Below, piece after piece: positions 31,309 to 40,726 of a stretch of DNA of 64,000 nt. The position numbers and the translations under genes are program-made. Location: assembly GCF_016055025.1 (NCBI RefSeq), contig NZ_JAECVW010000001.1. One strand, given 5' to 3'. The notes under the pieces are model-generated. The model was given only the letters and a program-made list of their open reading frames with translations, made no database searches and had not been told where the DNA came from. Position 1 is the first letter of the stretch. Every line of letters starts with the position of its first letter. The DNA comes from Thermoactinomyces intermedius (GTDB lineage Bacteria; Bacillota; Bacilli; Thermoactinomycetales; Thermoactinomycetaceae).

Positions 31309-32694
31309 ATGCAACGTACATGTCAATGGATTTTGGAAACAACCGGCGGAAGCTGGAAGGGAAGTCCCGCCGATCTTCACCGGCTGGTGCGCGGGGTGTC
31401 CACGGATACGCGGAACATCCGGGCCAATCAGCTTTATGTGCCTCTGGTCGGTGAACGTTTTGACGGGCATCAGTTTGTAAAGGATGCCGGGGAAAAGGGA
31501 GCGGCAGCTGTCTTGTGGCAGCAGGACCGGCCGTTGCCGGAGCTTCACCTCCCTGTCATTCTGGTGGAAGACACGTTGAAAGCATTGCAACAACTGGCTG
31601 CCGGATACCGCGCGGAATGTCAGGCCAAAGTCGTTGCAGTGACAGGAAGCAATGGAAAAACCACCACCAAGGATCTCATCGCATCTTTGTTGGCAGAAAA
31701 ATATGCGGTGCATAAAACGAAAGGAAATCTCAACAACCATATCGGAGTGCCGTTAACCTTGCTATCGATGCCGGAGGAAACGGAAATTGCGGTGATCGAG
31801 ATGGGAATGAACCACCGCGGGGAGATTTCCGTCCTTTCGAAGATTGCCCGTCCGGACGTCGCGGTGATCACCAACATCGGCGAGTCCCATATCGAACATT
31901 TGGGGAGCCGGGAAGGAATTGCAAGGGCAAAATTGGAAATTAAAGATGGACTGTCCCCGGCAGGGACTTTGGTGATCGACGGAGATGAACCGTTGCTTCG
32001 GAACTTGTTGAAAGAGGAATCCAGAAAGTTGATCAAAGCCGGATGGGAAACGGATTCCGACGAATCTCCGGAACAAATTGAGGTCAGGGGTACCGAGGGT
32101 GTTTCTTTTCAATCCCGGAAAACCGGCACCCGTTTCACCTTGCCGTTATTGGGAAGGCACAATGTCAAAAACGCAATGCTTGCCATCGAGGTGGCCCGGT
32201 ATTTTCAGCTTCGGGAAGAGGAGATCGTCCGCGGCCTGGCAAATGTGACCCTGACCGGAATGCGTTTGGAGACGAAACTGGCAATAAATGGAATGTTGTT
32301 GATCGATGATGCCTACAATGCCAGTCCCACATCCATGAAAGCGGCATTGGACTTGTTGGCAGAGATTGAGCCGGAAAAAGAGAAATGGGCTCTTCTGGGA
32401 GATATGCTTGAAATCGGGGAACAAGAGGAGCATTATCATAGAGAGTTGGGGGTGTATGCCATGGAAAAAGGCATTCACCGCTTATATACGATTGGCGAAC
32501 GGGGCCGGTGGATTCATGAAGGAGCCATGAAAGCAAAAGCTGATGACAATCAAGCCCTCGTTCATTTCCATACGCCGGATGAAGCTGTCGAAACATTGCT
32601 CCGGGAAGGACATCCAGAGACCATCCTCTTAGTCAAAGCTTCACGTGCAGCGAGGCTCGATCAGATTGTCAAAAATATGACTGAAGGAGCGTAG
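31309..32694 (+). CDS. murF: UDP-MurNAc-pentapeptide synthetase (D-Ala-D-Ala adding)
   Basis: 461 residues, Mur ligase with 'TGSNGKTTTKDL' as P-loop, 'GNLNNHIGVPLTLL' and 'LIDDAYNASPTSMKAALD' as MurF signatures. It adds D-Ala-D-Ala to the UDP-MurNAc tripeptide. The ATG at 31,309 has TGAGGAA 7 nt upstream; the GTG at 31,294 that overlaps the murE stop has none. In Bacillus subtilis murF is outside the cluster, so the murE-murF-mraY order here resembles the arrangement in many other bacteria. Confidence 0.94.
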   Translation: MQRTCQWILETTGGSWKGSPADLHRLVRGVSTDTRNIRANQLYVPLVGERFDGHQFVKDAGEKGAAAVLWQQDRPLPELHLPVILVEDTLKALQQLAAGYRAECQAKVVAVTGSNGKTTTKDLIASLLAEKYAVHKTKGNLNNHIGVPLTLLSMPEETEIAVIEMGMNHRGEISVLSKIARPDVAVITNIGESHIEHLGSREGIARAKLEIKDGLSPAGTLVIDGDEPLLRNLLKEESRKLIKAGWETDSDESPEQIEVRGTEGVSFQSRKTGTRFTLPLLGRHNVKNAMLAIEVARYFQLREEEIVRGLANVTLTGMRLETKLAINGMLLIDDAYNASPTSMKAALDLLAEIEPEKEKWALLGDMLEIGEQEEHYHRELGVYAMEKGIHRLYTIGERGRWIHEGAMKAKADDNQALVHFHTPDEAVETLLREGHPETILLVKASRAARLDQIVKNMTEGA

Positions 32695-32704
32695 GGGAAG
32701 AACT

Positions 32705-33724
32705 ATGGGGAATCTAGAATTTCGATTTATTTTAATTCCACTTGCAGTTGCTTTTGGTATTGCCGTCATCCTGGGACCGATGATTATTCCGGTGTTAAAA
32801 CGGTTGAAATTCGGTCAGAGCATCCGTGAGGAAGGGCCGCAAGCCCATTTGAAGAAAGCGGGAACCCCGACGATGGGCGGAGTGATTATCCTCACCGCGA
32901 TCGTGTTGACGGCCGTTCCGCTCAGCAGTTTGACGTTGCTGAACAACAACGATGCCATTATTAACGCGGACTTGTTCTTTTTGGTGTTTGCGACATTGGG
33001 TTACGGAATTCTCGGCTTTTTGGATGATTACATTAAAGTGGTAATGAAACGGAATCTCGGACTGACCGCCAACCAGAAATTACTCGGTCAGCTGTTTATC
33101 GGTTTGGTGCTTTTCTGGGTGCTGCTGGAAGTACGGACAGGCGGTCCCAACAACTATATTTTCAGTTTGGACATTCCTTTTACCGATTTGACCATTCATC
33201 TGAATTGGTTGTATCTGCCTCTTCTCTTGTTGATGATGATCGGTGCTTCCAATGCCGTGAACCTGACGGACGGTTTGGATGGCTTGTTGGCCGGAACGGC
33301 AGTGAGTGCGTACGGTGCTTATGCCGTGATCGGGATTTTGCAAAGCAACCCGACGGTGACGATTTTTTCCGTGGCCGTGGTCGGGGCGCTTCTGGGATTC
33401 TTGGTGTTTAATGCCAATCCGGCAAAAGTGTTTATGGGAGATACCGGTTCATTGGCTCTCGGCGGCGGCATTGCAGCGTTGGCCGTGATTACGAAAACGG
33501 AATTATTGTTACCCATTATCGGTGGAATTTTTGTAATTGAAACATTGTCTGTGATGATTCAGGTGACTTCATTTAAATTCCGTGGCAAACGGGTGTTTCG
33601 CATGAGCCCGTTACACCACCACTTTGAATTGTGCGGCTGGTCCGAGTGGCGGGTGGTGACCACCTTCTGGTTCTTCGGTCTGGTTCTCGCCGGTTTGGGT
33701 GTCTTTTTGGAGATGTGGTTGTGA
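32705..33724 (+). CDS. mraY: Phospho-MurNAc-pentapeptide transferase
   Basis: 339 residues, ten membrane segments. It transfers phospho-MurNAc-pentapeptide to undecaprenyl phosphate, forming lipid I. Conserved motifs are 'KAGTPTMGG', 'FLDDYIK' (Mg-binding Asp pair), 'NLTDGLDGLLAG', 'FMGDTGSLALGG' and 'SPLHHHFELCGW'. It is about 15 residues longer than the 324-residue Bacillus subtilis enzyme, mostly in the N-terminal segment and a loop near residue 70-85. The TGA stop shares its A with the murD ATG. Confidence 0.95.
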   Translation: MGNLEFRFILIPLAVAFGIAVILGPMIIPVLKRLKFGQSIREEGPQAHLKKAGTPTMGGVIILTAIVLTAVPLSSLTLLNNNDAIINADLFFLVFATLGYGILGFLDDYIKVVMKRNLGLTANQKLLGQLFIGLVLFWVLLEVRTGGPNNYIFSLDIPFTDLTIHLNWLYLPLLLLMMIGASNAVNLTDGLDGLLAGTAVSAYGAYAVIGILQSNPTVTIFSVAVVGALLGFLVFNANPAKVFMGDTGSLALGGGIAALAVITKTELLLPIIGGIFVIETLSVMIQVTSFKFRGKRVFRMSPLHHHFELCGWSEWRVVTTFWFFGLVLAGLGVFLEMWL

Positions 33725-35094
33725 TGAAAAATACCGGAATTTGGGCGGGTCGCCAGGTGGTTGTTTTGGGGCTGGCCCGCAGTGGAGTCGCAGTTGCCAA
33801 ATGTTTGCATGAGTTGGGCGCCAATGTGGTGGTCAATGATTTAAAGCCGCGGGAACAATGTCCCGAAGCAGAAGAATTGGAAGAATTGGGGATCCCGGTT
33901 CTTTGCGGAAGCCATCCGGATGATTTGATTCATGAGAAAGTGGATTGGTTGGTGAAAAATCCGGGCATTCCCTATCATGCCAAACCGGTGGTTCAAGCCT
34001 CGGAAAAGGGTATCCCCGTCATAACGGAAGTGGAGATCGCCGGACTCCTTTCCGATTCCCCGGTCATCGGAATAACGGGTTCCAACGGGAAAACCACCAC
34101 CACGACCTTGGTGGGGGAAATGTTGACCAAAAGCGGAATTCAAAATCAGGTGGCCGGAAACATCGGACAAGCATTGACCGAAGCGGTCCGTTCCAACCCG
34201 AAAAACGCGTGGCTGGTCGCGGAGCTCAGCAGCTTTCAGTTGAAAGGAACCCGCACATTCAAACCGGACATCGCTTGTCTCTTGAACGTTTATCCGGCGC
34301 ATTTGGACTACCACTTGAATATGGATGATTATCTTGCTTCCAAAATGAAATTGTTTCAAAATCAGACGCCGGAAGACATCGCCGTCCTGAACCGGGATCA
34401 TCCGGTGTGTCAAGAGGCGGCCGGGCAAATCAAAAGTCAGGTCTGGTGGTTCAGCCGGAAGGAGGAAGTGCCGGAAGGAGTGTTTGTCCGTGAGGGCATG
34501 GTGACCGCCCGGATCGGGGACAAAACGGAACCGGTCCTTCCGGTGAATGACATTGCCCTGCGCGGTGAATTCAACCTGGAAAATGTGCTGGCGGCCACCG
34601 CGATGAGTCTGGCAGCCGGAGCGGGCGTGGCTGGCATCCGTGAGGTGCTGAAAAACTTTCGCGGGGTGGAGCACCGCTTGGAATTTGTGGCTGAGATCAA
34701 CGGAGTCCGTTTTTACAATGATTCCAAAGCGACCAATCCGCAAGCGGCTTCCAAAGCCTTGGAATCCTTTCGTGAACCCGTCATCTGGATCGGGGGAGGC
34801 TTGGACCGGGGGATTGACTTCAAAGAGTTGATTCCGGTTTTTAAAAAAAGGGCGAAAGCGTTGATTGCCTATGGCCAAACCAAAGAGATCCTGACCCGGC
34901 GGGGAAAGGATGCCGGGCTGAAAGATGTGTATTCCGTGGACGGTTTGGAAACGGCTGTGAAACGGGCATTTGACCTGGCCCGGCCCGGGGATGTGGTGTT
35001 GCTCTCCCCGGCCTGTGCAAGCTGGGACCAGTTCACCTCTTTTGAGGAAAGGGGAAGCATATTTAAGAAGACCGTGCATAATCTTCAAGTATAA
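33724..35094 (+). CDS. murD: UDP-MurNAc-L-Ala-D-Glu ligase
   Basis: 456 residues, with the Rossmann-like N-domain 'VVLGLARSGVAVAK', P-loop 'GITGSNGKTTTTTL', and C-domain 'VLLSPACASWDQFTSFEERG', typical of MurD. It adds D-glutamate to UDP-MurNAc-L-Ala. The start ATG overlaps the mraY stop (TGATG), which implies translational coupling; no strong ribosome site is visible, and the in-frame extension to 33,631 lies within mraY. A SpoVE-type gene follows 35 nt later. Confidence 0.94.
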   Translation: MKNTGIWAGRQVVVLGLARSGVAVAKCLHELGANVVVNDLKPREQCPEAEELEELGIPVLCGSHPDDLIHEKVDWLVKNPGIPYHAKPVVQASEKGIPVITEVEIAGLLSDSPVIGITGSNGKTTTTTLVGEMLTKSGIQNQVAGNIGQALTEAVRSNPKNAWLVAELSSFQLKGTRTFKPDIACLLNVYPAHLDYHLNMDDYLASKMKLFQNQTPEDIAVLNRDHPVCQEAAGQIKSQVWWFSRKEEVPEGVFVREGMVTARIGDKTEPVLPVNDIALRGEFNLENVLAATAMSLAAGAGVAGIREVLKNFRGVEHRLEFVAEINGVRFYNDSKATNPQAASKALESFREPVIWIGGGLDRGIDFKELIPVFKKRAKALIAYGQTKEILTRRGKDAGLKDVYSVDGLETAVKRAFDLARPGDVVLLSPACASWDQFTSFEERGSIFKKTVHNLQV

Positions 35095-35129
35095 GAGCTT
35101 GCCCAAATTACCAAGAGGTGAAAACGCCC

Positions 35130-36236
35130 ATGAATCCAAAGAGCCAAACACCCGATATCATCATTGTGGTTGCGATTGTTTTGCTTTTGACCATCGGTGT
35201 ATTGATGGTGTACAGCGCAAGTGCCGCTTTTGCTTATCATAAATACGATGATGCGTTTTATTTCGCCAAGCGGCAGTTCTTGTTTGCATCTTTGGGTGTT
35301 TTCCTGATGTTTTGGATTGCAAAACTGGACCCGGAAAAGTTTCGTGAATGGGCGAAACCAGGGATTGTCATATGTTTTATTCTGTTGTTGATCGTTTTGA
35401 TCCCCGGGGTTGGAATTTTGCGTAACGGTGCAAGAAGTTGGTTGGGAATCGGAGCTTTCAGCATTCAGCCTTCCGAGTTTATGAAACTGGCCATGATTAT
35501 GTTTTTGTCCCGCATGTTTTCCAACCCCGATTATGACATCAAACATTTTACCCGGGGTTTTTTACCTGCACTCCTGTTGTTGGGGCTCGCTTTCGGGCTG
35601 ATCATGATGCAACCGGATCTGGGAACGGGCACGGTCTTGATGGGAGCCGGAATTATTTTGATTTTTGCTGCCGGAGCCAGAAAAAAACATTTGGCTTTCT
35701 TTTTCTTATTGGGTGTGGTCGGTTTTGTCATGCTGATACTGGCTGCACCTTACCGTATTCAGCGGATTGTCGCTTTTTTAAATCCGTGGCAGGATCCGCT
35801 TGGTGCGGGATATCATCTGATCCAGTCATTATATGCCATCGGCCCTGGCGGACTCATGGGGCTGGGGCTTGGCATGAGCAAACAAAAACACCTGTATCTT
35901 CCTGAACCGCATACGGATTTCATTTTTTCGATTTTAGCCGAAGAGTTGGGTTTTTTGGGAGCGGCCACGGTGATTCTGCTGTTTGCCGTCCTGGTATGGC
36001 GCGGCATCCGGGTGGCCATGGGTGTTCCCAACATGTTTTACAGCTTGGTGGCAACAGGGATCACGGCGATGATCATCATTCAGGCCGTGATCAATATCGG
36101 CGTTGTCTCCGGGGTTTTTCCGGTGACCGGAATCACATTGCCTTTTTTGAGTTACGGAGGTTCTTCCCTCACATTGACATTAGCAGCCGTAGGAATATTG
36201 ATGAATTTATCGCGGTTTGTACGTAAATCCAAATAA
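35130..36236 (+). CDS. spoVE: SpoVE, SEDS-family glycosyltransferase
   Basis: 368 residues, ten membrane segments, SEDS family (RodA/FtsW/SpoVE). Signatures are 'GARSWLGIGAFSIQPSEFMK', 'QPDLGTGTVL' and 'LPFLSYGGSSL'. SEDS proteins polymerise lipid II with a class B PBP partner. The name SpoVE rests on its place between murD and murG and its length (Bacillus subtilis SpoVE 366). As this is the only SEDS gene in the window, a vegetative FtsW role cannot be excluded. The ATG at 35,130 follows AAGAGGTG. Confidence 0.88.
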   Translation: MNPKSQTPDIIIVVAIVLLLTIGVLMVYSASAAFAYHKYDDAFYFAKRQFLFASLGVFLMFWIAKLDPEKFREWAKPGIVICFILLLIVLIPGVGILRNGARSWLGIGAFSIQPSEFMKLAMIMFLSRMFSNPDYDIKHFTRGFLPALLLLGLAFGLIMMQPDLGTGTVLMGAGIILIFAAGARKKHLAFFFLLGVVGFVMLILAAPYRIQRIVAFLNPWQDPLGAGYHLIQSLYAIGPGGLMGLGLGMSKQKHLYLPEPHTDFIFSILAEELGFLGAATVILLFAVLVWRGIRVAMGVPNMFYSLVATGITAMIIIQAVINIGVVSGVFPVTGITLPFLSYGGSSLTLTLAAVGILMNLSRFVRKSK

Positions 36237-36252
36237 TCAGGAGGAAGGATCA

Positions 36253-37365
36253 ATGAAACGAATCTTGTTATCCGGTGGCGGAACCGGCGGGCATATTTAC
36301 CCGGCTTTGGCAATTGCCCGGGCTGTCAGAAAAAAATTCCCGGATGTGGAAATCGCTTATATCGGTACCAGTGAAGGATTGGAATCGCGAATTGTTCCCA
36401 AAGAAGGGAACATTCATTTTTATACTGTGGAAATTCAAGGGTTTAAGAGAAGCGTTTCTTGGGAAAACGTCCACACCTTGCACAAGTTCATCAAAGCCGT
36501 GCGCAAATCTAAAGAATACATGCGCGAGTTTGAGCCGGATGTGGTGGTGGGAACCGGCGGTTACGTCAGTGGTCCGGCTGTGTATGCGGCCCACCAGTTG
36601 GGAATTCCGACCCTGATTCATGAGCAAAATGTCGTGTTGGGCTTGACCACCAAATTTTTATCGCGGTTTGTGGATGTGGTTGCCATCAGCCTGGAGGAAT
36701 CGCAAAAATATTTGAGCCGTGCCAACCGCATTGTCTTCACCGGCAACCCGCGGGCGACCGAAGTGGTACAAGCCAATGCCGCGAACGGAAGAAAATCTTT
36801 GGGGATTACGGACGCACACAAACCGATTATCCTGATCTTCGGAGGAAGCCGGGGAGCCAAAGCCATTAACGAAGCGGTTCTTGAAATGATTCCCCGCATG
36901 AAAGAAATGCCGGATGTCCATTTTGTCTATGTGACCGGTGAAGTGCACTATGATAAAATTCGTGAAATGGTGCAAACCGATGACATCCCCAACTTGGACA
37001 TCAAGCCGTTTATCTATAACATGCCGGATGTGCTGGCAGCCACGTATCTGGTGGTTGGACGAGCCGGGGCTTCGACGCTGGCGGAGTTGACAGCATTGGG
37101 TTTACCCTCTATTCTGATTCCGTCCCCTTATGTCACCAACAACCACCAGGAAGCCAATGCAAGATGGCTGGAGGAACAAGGGGCATCCAAAATGCTTCTG
37201 GAAAGTGAGTGCACGGGCCAAAACTTGTGGCGTGAAGTGAAACGGCTGATTGAAAATAAAGAAGAACATCATGCGATGAGTGAAGCGGCCAGCCGTCTGG
37301 GGCGTCCCCATGCGGCCGAAGTATTGGTCAGCGAACTGGAAAAAATTGCAGTTACCCATGACTGA
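36253..37365 (+). CDS. murG: Lipid II synthase (GlcNAc transferase)
   Basis: 370 residues, GT28 glycosyltransferase, adds GlcNAc to lipid I at the inner membrane face. The N-terminal loop 'LLSGGGTGGHIYPALAIA' binds lipid phosphate; 'GSRGAKAINEAV' and the UDP-binding 'VGRAGASTLAEL' lie in the C-domain, with 'NHQEANARWLEEQGA' following. CAGGAGGAAGGA precedes the ATG. The preceding in-frame extension to 36,217 lies in spoVE and is rejected. Confidence 0.95.
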   Translation: MKRILLSGGGTGGHIYPALAIARAVRKKFPDVEIAYIGTSEGLESRIVPKEGNIHFYTVEIQGFKRSVSWENVHTLHKFIKAVRKSKEYMREFEPDVVVGTGGYVSGPAVYAAHQLGIPTLIHEQNVVLGLTTKFLSRFVDVVAISLEESQKYLSRANRIVFTGNPRATEVVQANAANGRKSLGITDAHKPIILIFGGSRGAKAINEAVLEMIPRMKEMPDVHFVYVTGEVHYDKIREMVQTDDIPNLDIKPFIYNMPDVLAATYLVVGRAGASTLAELTALGLPSILIPSPYVTNNHQEANARWLEEQGASKMLLESECTGQNLWREVKRLIENKEEHHAMSEAASRLGRPHAAEVLVSELEKIAVTHD

Positions 37366-37480
37366 GTGAAGAAAGGCCTTTCCAACTGGACGTTCGTCAC
37401 AATCGGTGCGGACCGGCATAAACTATGTTAAGCCAGTGGTTGGAGGGACTCTTTCGGGATAGGCGAGGAGGGACGATCAA

Positions 37481-38389
37481 GTGGAACAAATCATACAAGA
37501 GATGAAAAACATCGGAATTCAGGATGTGCGAGTCAATGAACCTTTGTCCCGCCATACGACGTGGAAAGTGGGAGGTCCTGCCGATCTTTTGATCTATCCG
37601 CGCAACAAGGAAGAATTGGAACAGGCGATGCAAGTGGTGTACCGGCATCAGATTCCTTGGAGAGTGATTGGCAGAGGATCCAATCTGTTGGTGCGGGATG
37701 GCGGAATCCGGGGTGTGGTGTTCAAATTGGATGAAGGGTTTAACGAATTGAAAGTGGATGGAACCCGGGTCACCGCCGGTGGCGGGTATTCCACCATCTT
37801 GCTGGCAACCATGACCTCCAGACAAGGGCTGACCGGATTGGAGTTTGCGGCGGGAATCCCCGGCAACGTGGGGGGCGCCGTCTACATGAATGCGGGTGCG
37901 CACGGTTCTGAGATTTCTAAAGTTCTTCATTCCGCGACTGTACTTTTGGAAACCGGTGAATGGGTGACATTGTCGAATGAAGAGATGGAATTTCGCTATC
38001 GTACTTCCGTGCTTCAAACCAAACTGAAAGGAATCGTGACCGAAGCTTCTTTCACATTGGAGTACGGAGAACGGGATGAGATCATGTCGCGGCTGACTTC
38101 TTATAAAGACCGCCGGAGAAAGACACAGCCATTACAATATCCTTGCGCTGGTAGTGTTTTCAGAAATCCGCCGGGGGATTACGCCGGACGCCTGATCCAG
38201 GAAGCCGGTTTAAAGGGCTTCCGGATCGGGGATGCCGAAGTGTCTACCACGCATGCGAACTTTATTATCAACCGGGGTAATGCAACGGCCAAAAATGTTT
38301 TGCAATTGATCGAGCACATCATTCAAACCATTGAGGAAAAATACAATATCCGTCTCGAACCGGAAGTGCAGGTGGTGGGTGAAGAGTAA
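37481..38389 (+). CDS. murB: UDP-N-acetylenolpyruvoylglucosamine reductase
   Basis: 302 residues, FAD enzyme that reduces the MurA product to UDP-MurNAc. Motifs are 'NTxW'-like 'RHTTWKVGGPADLL', 'VIGRGSNLLVRDGG', 'GLEFAAGIPGNVGGA', 'YPCAGSVFRNP' (catalytic Ser) and a C-terminal Glu in 'IRLEPEVQVVG'. It has the type II layout, without the extra loop of the Escherichia coli enzyme. GTG start with GAGGAGGGA 7 nt upstream. The 115-nt gap before it holds no clear promoter or terminator. Confidence 0.95.
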   Translation: MEQIIQEMKNIGIQDVRVNEPLSRHTTWKVGGPADLLIYPRNKEELEQAMQVVYRHQIPWRVIGRGSNLLVRDGGIRGVVFKLDEGFNELKVDGTRVTAGGGYSTILLATMTSRQGLTGLEFAAGIPGNVGGAVYMNAGAHGSEISKVLHSATVLLETGEWVTLSNEEMEFRYRTSVLQTKLKGIVTEASFTLEYGERDEIMSRLTSYKDRRRKTQPLQYPCAGSVFRNPPGDYAGRLIQEAGLKGFRIGDAEVSTTHANFIINRGNATAKNVLQLIEHIIQTIEEKYNIRLEPEVQVVGEE

Positions 38390-38403
38390 ACGGAGGTGAC
38401 ACA

Positions 38404-39672
38404 TTGGAACGGTTTGTGATTGAAGGTGGCAAACCTCTGTCCGGATCTGTTCGTGTCCAAGGATCAAAAAATGCAACCTTGCCCATCCTGGCTGCCACGG
38501 TTTTAGCCGAAGGAATTCACCGAATCGAAAACGTTCCCGGATTGACCGACATTTTTGCGATGTGTCATATTTTGGAATCGCTGGGGGCGAAAATTGTTCG
38601 TGAACGGTCGACGTTGTATGTGGATACCCGGAACATAGAAAAACATTGCATTCCGGAACATCTGATGAGGCAAATCCGGTCATCGGTTTTTCTGATGGGG
38701 CCGTTGCTTGCACGTCTTCAGCGGGTTCATGTGACCAAACCCGGGGGATGCAATATCGGTGCACGCCCGATTGATCTCCATCTCAAAGGGCTTGCCATGT
38801 TGGGAACGGAAATTGTGGAGACGGATGGGATCATTCAGTGTGCAGCACCCAAACTGACCGGAACACACATCCCGTTGGCATTTCCGAGTGTCGGCGCCAC
38901 GGAAAACATCATGATGGCGGCGGTGTGTGCCGAAGGGGAAACCGTCATTGAAAATGCAGCTTGTGAGCCGGAAATTGTTGATTTGGCAACATACCTGGCC
39001 AAAATGGGGGCTCAGATCGAAGGAGCCGGCACGCCCGAGATCCGGATTATCGGGGTGGATCAATTGACAGCTGCTTCCCATCAGGTCATGTCCGACCGGA
39101 TTGCCGCGGGCACGTTCGCCATTGCATCGGTGATCACCCGGGGAGAATTGGTCATGAAAGGGATCAAGGAAGCCGAGATGGAAGGGCTCGCCGCACATCT
39201 TGAGCCGTTGGGGGTTCATTTCCGTCCGGATCCGGAGGGTATCCGGGTAAAGGCAGGTTCATCCATCCGGCCGGCTTCTGAATTGGTGACAAAGCCGTTT
39301 CCCGGATTTCCGACCGATATGCAACCGCAAACCATGGTCCTGCTGGCGTTGGCGGAGGGCGAAAGCCGGGTGACCGAAAACATTTTTGAACGGCGCTTGA
39401 AACATGTGCACGAATTGAAGAAAATGGGAGCGGATATGCATTTGGACGGGTGTACGGTTACGATCCGCGGGGTAAAAAGACTGAAAGGAGCCGAAGTGTT
39501 TGCATCGGATTTGCGTTCCGGAGCGGCATTGGTGATCGCCGGATTGGCGGCTTGCGGCCGGACCGTTGTACATGGCGTTCACCATATCGACCGGGGTTAT
39601 GAGCCGATGGAAGAAACATTCCGACAATTGGGAGGAAATATCAAACGAATCCAGAAGGATGCTGAACAGTAG
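38404..39672 (+). CDS. murA: UDP-GlcNAc 1-carboxyvinyltransferase
   Basis: 422 residues. First committed step of peptidoglycan synthesis: transfers enolpyruvate from PEP to UDP-GlcNAc. Cys116 in 'KPGGCNIGARPIDLH' is the catalytic cysteine that fosfomycin alkylates; 'VQGSKNATLPILAATVL' carries the conserved Lys-Asn. The start is TTG at 38,404 with GGAGGTGA only 4 nt upstream; no ATG lies nearby. A terminator follows. In Bacillus subtilis murAA is outside the cluster; its placement between murB and divIB is common in other Bacillales. Confidence 0.95.
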   Translation: MERFVIEGGKPLSGSVRVQGSKNATLPILAATVLAEGIHRIENVPGLTDIFAMCHILESLGAKIVRERSTLYVDTRNIEKHCIPEHLMRQIRSSVFLMGPLLARLQRVHVTKPGGCNIGARPIDLHLKGLAMLGTEIVETDGIIQCAAPKLTGTHIPLAFPSVGATENIMMAAVCAEGETVIENAACEPEIVDLATYLAKMGAQIEGAGTPEIRIIGVDQLTAASHQVMSDRIAAGTFAIASVITRGELVMKGIKEAEMEGLAAHLEPLGVHFRPDPEGIRVKAGSSIRPASELVTKPFPGFPTDMQPQTMVLLALAEGESRVTENIFERRLKHVHELKKMGADMHLDGCTVTIRGVKRLKGAEVFASDLRSGAALVIAGLAACGRTVVHGVHHIDRGYEPMEETFRQLGGNIKRIQKDAEQ

Positions 39673-39695
39673 CACGATTGTGCCGCTGTTTTTTT
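39667..39695 (+). terminator. Terminator after murA
   Basis: CAGTAGCAC pairs with GTGCCGCTG (one mismatch, one G-U) around a GATT loop, followed by seven T. It overlaps the murA stop region. Confidence 0.7.
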
Positions 39696-39706
39696 GTGCG
39701 AAAACC

Positions 39707-39734
39707 TTTCAACATCCCATATTTGTGGTAATAT
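39707..39734 (+). promoter_or_regulatory. Possible promoter of divIB
   Basis: TTTCAA (39,707-39,712), 16 nt, TAATAT (39,729-39,734), with TGG directly before the -10 as an extended element. It follows the murA terminator and lies about 65 nt before divIB. Confidence 0.4.
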
Positions 39735-39801
39735 ATAGGGAAGATTATATTTTTTGCATCCAGGTCAGTCAGGCGAAAGCAGAGGAAAGGAGTATCATTT
39801 G

Positions 39802-40533
39802 GTGGATGAACGCATTCCTCCCTTTCGCAACCGGATTGGCAAAAAACGGTCCCCGTCACCATGGATTTTGGCATTTATCTTTTTGTTTTTTATGGGAGCG
39901 TTGTTTGCCATCTTCTTGCGATCGCCGCTGAGTAAAATCAAAGAGATTGAAATATCCGGAAACCAATTGGTATCAACCAAAACGATTTTGAAGAAAGCGC
40001 GGTTACAGAAAGGGGTTTCTTTTTTTGGTGTCCAACCCGGCGAAATCGCAAATCAAATCCGGACCATTCCCGAAGTCCGTCATGCAGAGGTCAAAAAGTC
40101 GTTTCCGGATAAAGTGACCATTTTGGTCCGGGAAAAACCGGTTGTCGGTTGGGTTGAAACCAAAGATCAGAAACATCTCCCCATTTTATCGGACGGTACT
40201 ATTTTACCTCACCGGCAGCTTTCATTCAAATATGACCGGATTTTATTTAAAGGGTGGGATCTTGCCCATCCCATGCTGCAACAAACGGTGCAAGAAATTG
40301 GAAAAATCCCTCCGATGATTCAACGTTCCATCAAAGAAGTCCGACCCGTCCCCAAACACCAGGATCAAGTGGAAATTTTAACCGGTTATCAACACCGCAT
40401 TTTTGTGAGAGTGGAAGACCTTGCACAAAAAATGAATTATTATCCCTCGTTTTCTAAACATCCGCAAGGTACACTGTATTTGTTGGAAAGCATCTGGTTT
40501 ATTCCGGATGACGGAACGGAGCCGGCAACCTGA
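39802..40533 (+). CDS. divIB: Cell division protein DivIB (FtsQ)
   Basis: 243 residues: short basic cytoplasmic tail, one membrane segment (about 18-37), then a POTRA domain ('IKEIEISGNQLVSTKTILKK') and the beta domain with 'VTILVREKPVVGWVE'. It stabilises FtsL and PBP2B at the septum. AAAGGAG at 39,786 serves either the TTG at 39,799 (6 nt) or the GTG at 39,802 (9 nt); the choice is arbitrary by one codon. ylxW, ylxX and sbp, which follow divIB in Bacillus subtilis, are absent. Confidence 0.9.
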   Translation: MDERIPPFRNRIGKKRSPSPWILAFIFLFFMGALFAIFLRSPLSKIKEIEISGNQLVSTKTILKKARLQKGVSFFGVQPGEIANQIRTIPEVRHAEVKKSFPDKVTILVREKPVVGWVETKDQKHLPILSDGTILPHRQLSFKYDRILFKGWDLAHPMLQQTVQEIGKIPPMIQRSIKEVRPVPKHQDQVEILTGYQHRIFVRVEDLAQKMNYYPSFSKHPQGTLYLLESIWFIPDDGTEPAT

Positions 40534-40598
40534 CATGAGAAAGTCTGTTTAAAAAGAAAAACATGGAAAAAGGAATATCAATAAAAATGTTTTGCTTT

Positions 40599-40626
40599 AG
40601 AGGGGATCACTCTTTGATTGTTGAAT
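40599..40626 (+). promoter_or_regulatory. Possible SigH promoter of ftsAZ
   Basis: AGAGGGGAT (40,599-40,607), 12 nt, GTTGAAT (40,620-40,626) resembles the sigma-H pattern RnAGGAwWW, 11-12 nt, RnnGAAT with two mismatches. ftsAZ has a sigma-H promoter in Bacillus subtilis. A TATAAT at 40,660-40,665 could be the -10 of a second, vegetative promoter. Confidence 0.45.
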
Positions 40627-40706
40627 ATGGTTTGTAAGAGTTTCCTCCCTTTTCCTTAATATAATTTCATTCTAAAATGGATACCCATACTTTAAGACTG
40701 ACTCCC

Positions 40707-40722
40707 GGGCAAGGAGGTGCCC
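40707..40722 (+). promoter_or_regulatory. Hairpin with the ftsA ribosome site in its loop
   Basis: GGGCA and TGCCC pair around AGGAGG, the core of the ftsA Shine-Dalgarno sequence. The site is thus presented or masked in a six-nt loop, 5 nt before a TTG start. Confidence 0.45.
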
Positions 40723-40726
40723 AGAA

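Noticed and set aside
33841..35151. Open frame of 436 codons on the minus strand across murD
   Set aside because: It is antisense to a full, well conserved murD and shows no recognisable family. Long antisense frames recur in this window (also at 9,736-10,839, 60,246-61,319 and 59,581-60,702) and follow from codon usage.
37366..37480. Possible small gene or terminator between murG and murB
   Set aside because: No start with ribosome site and no stem followed by T run was found in these 115 nt.
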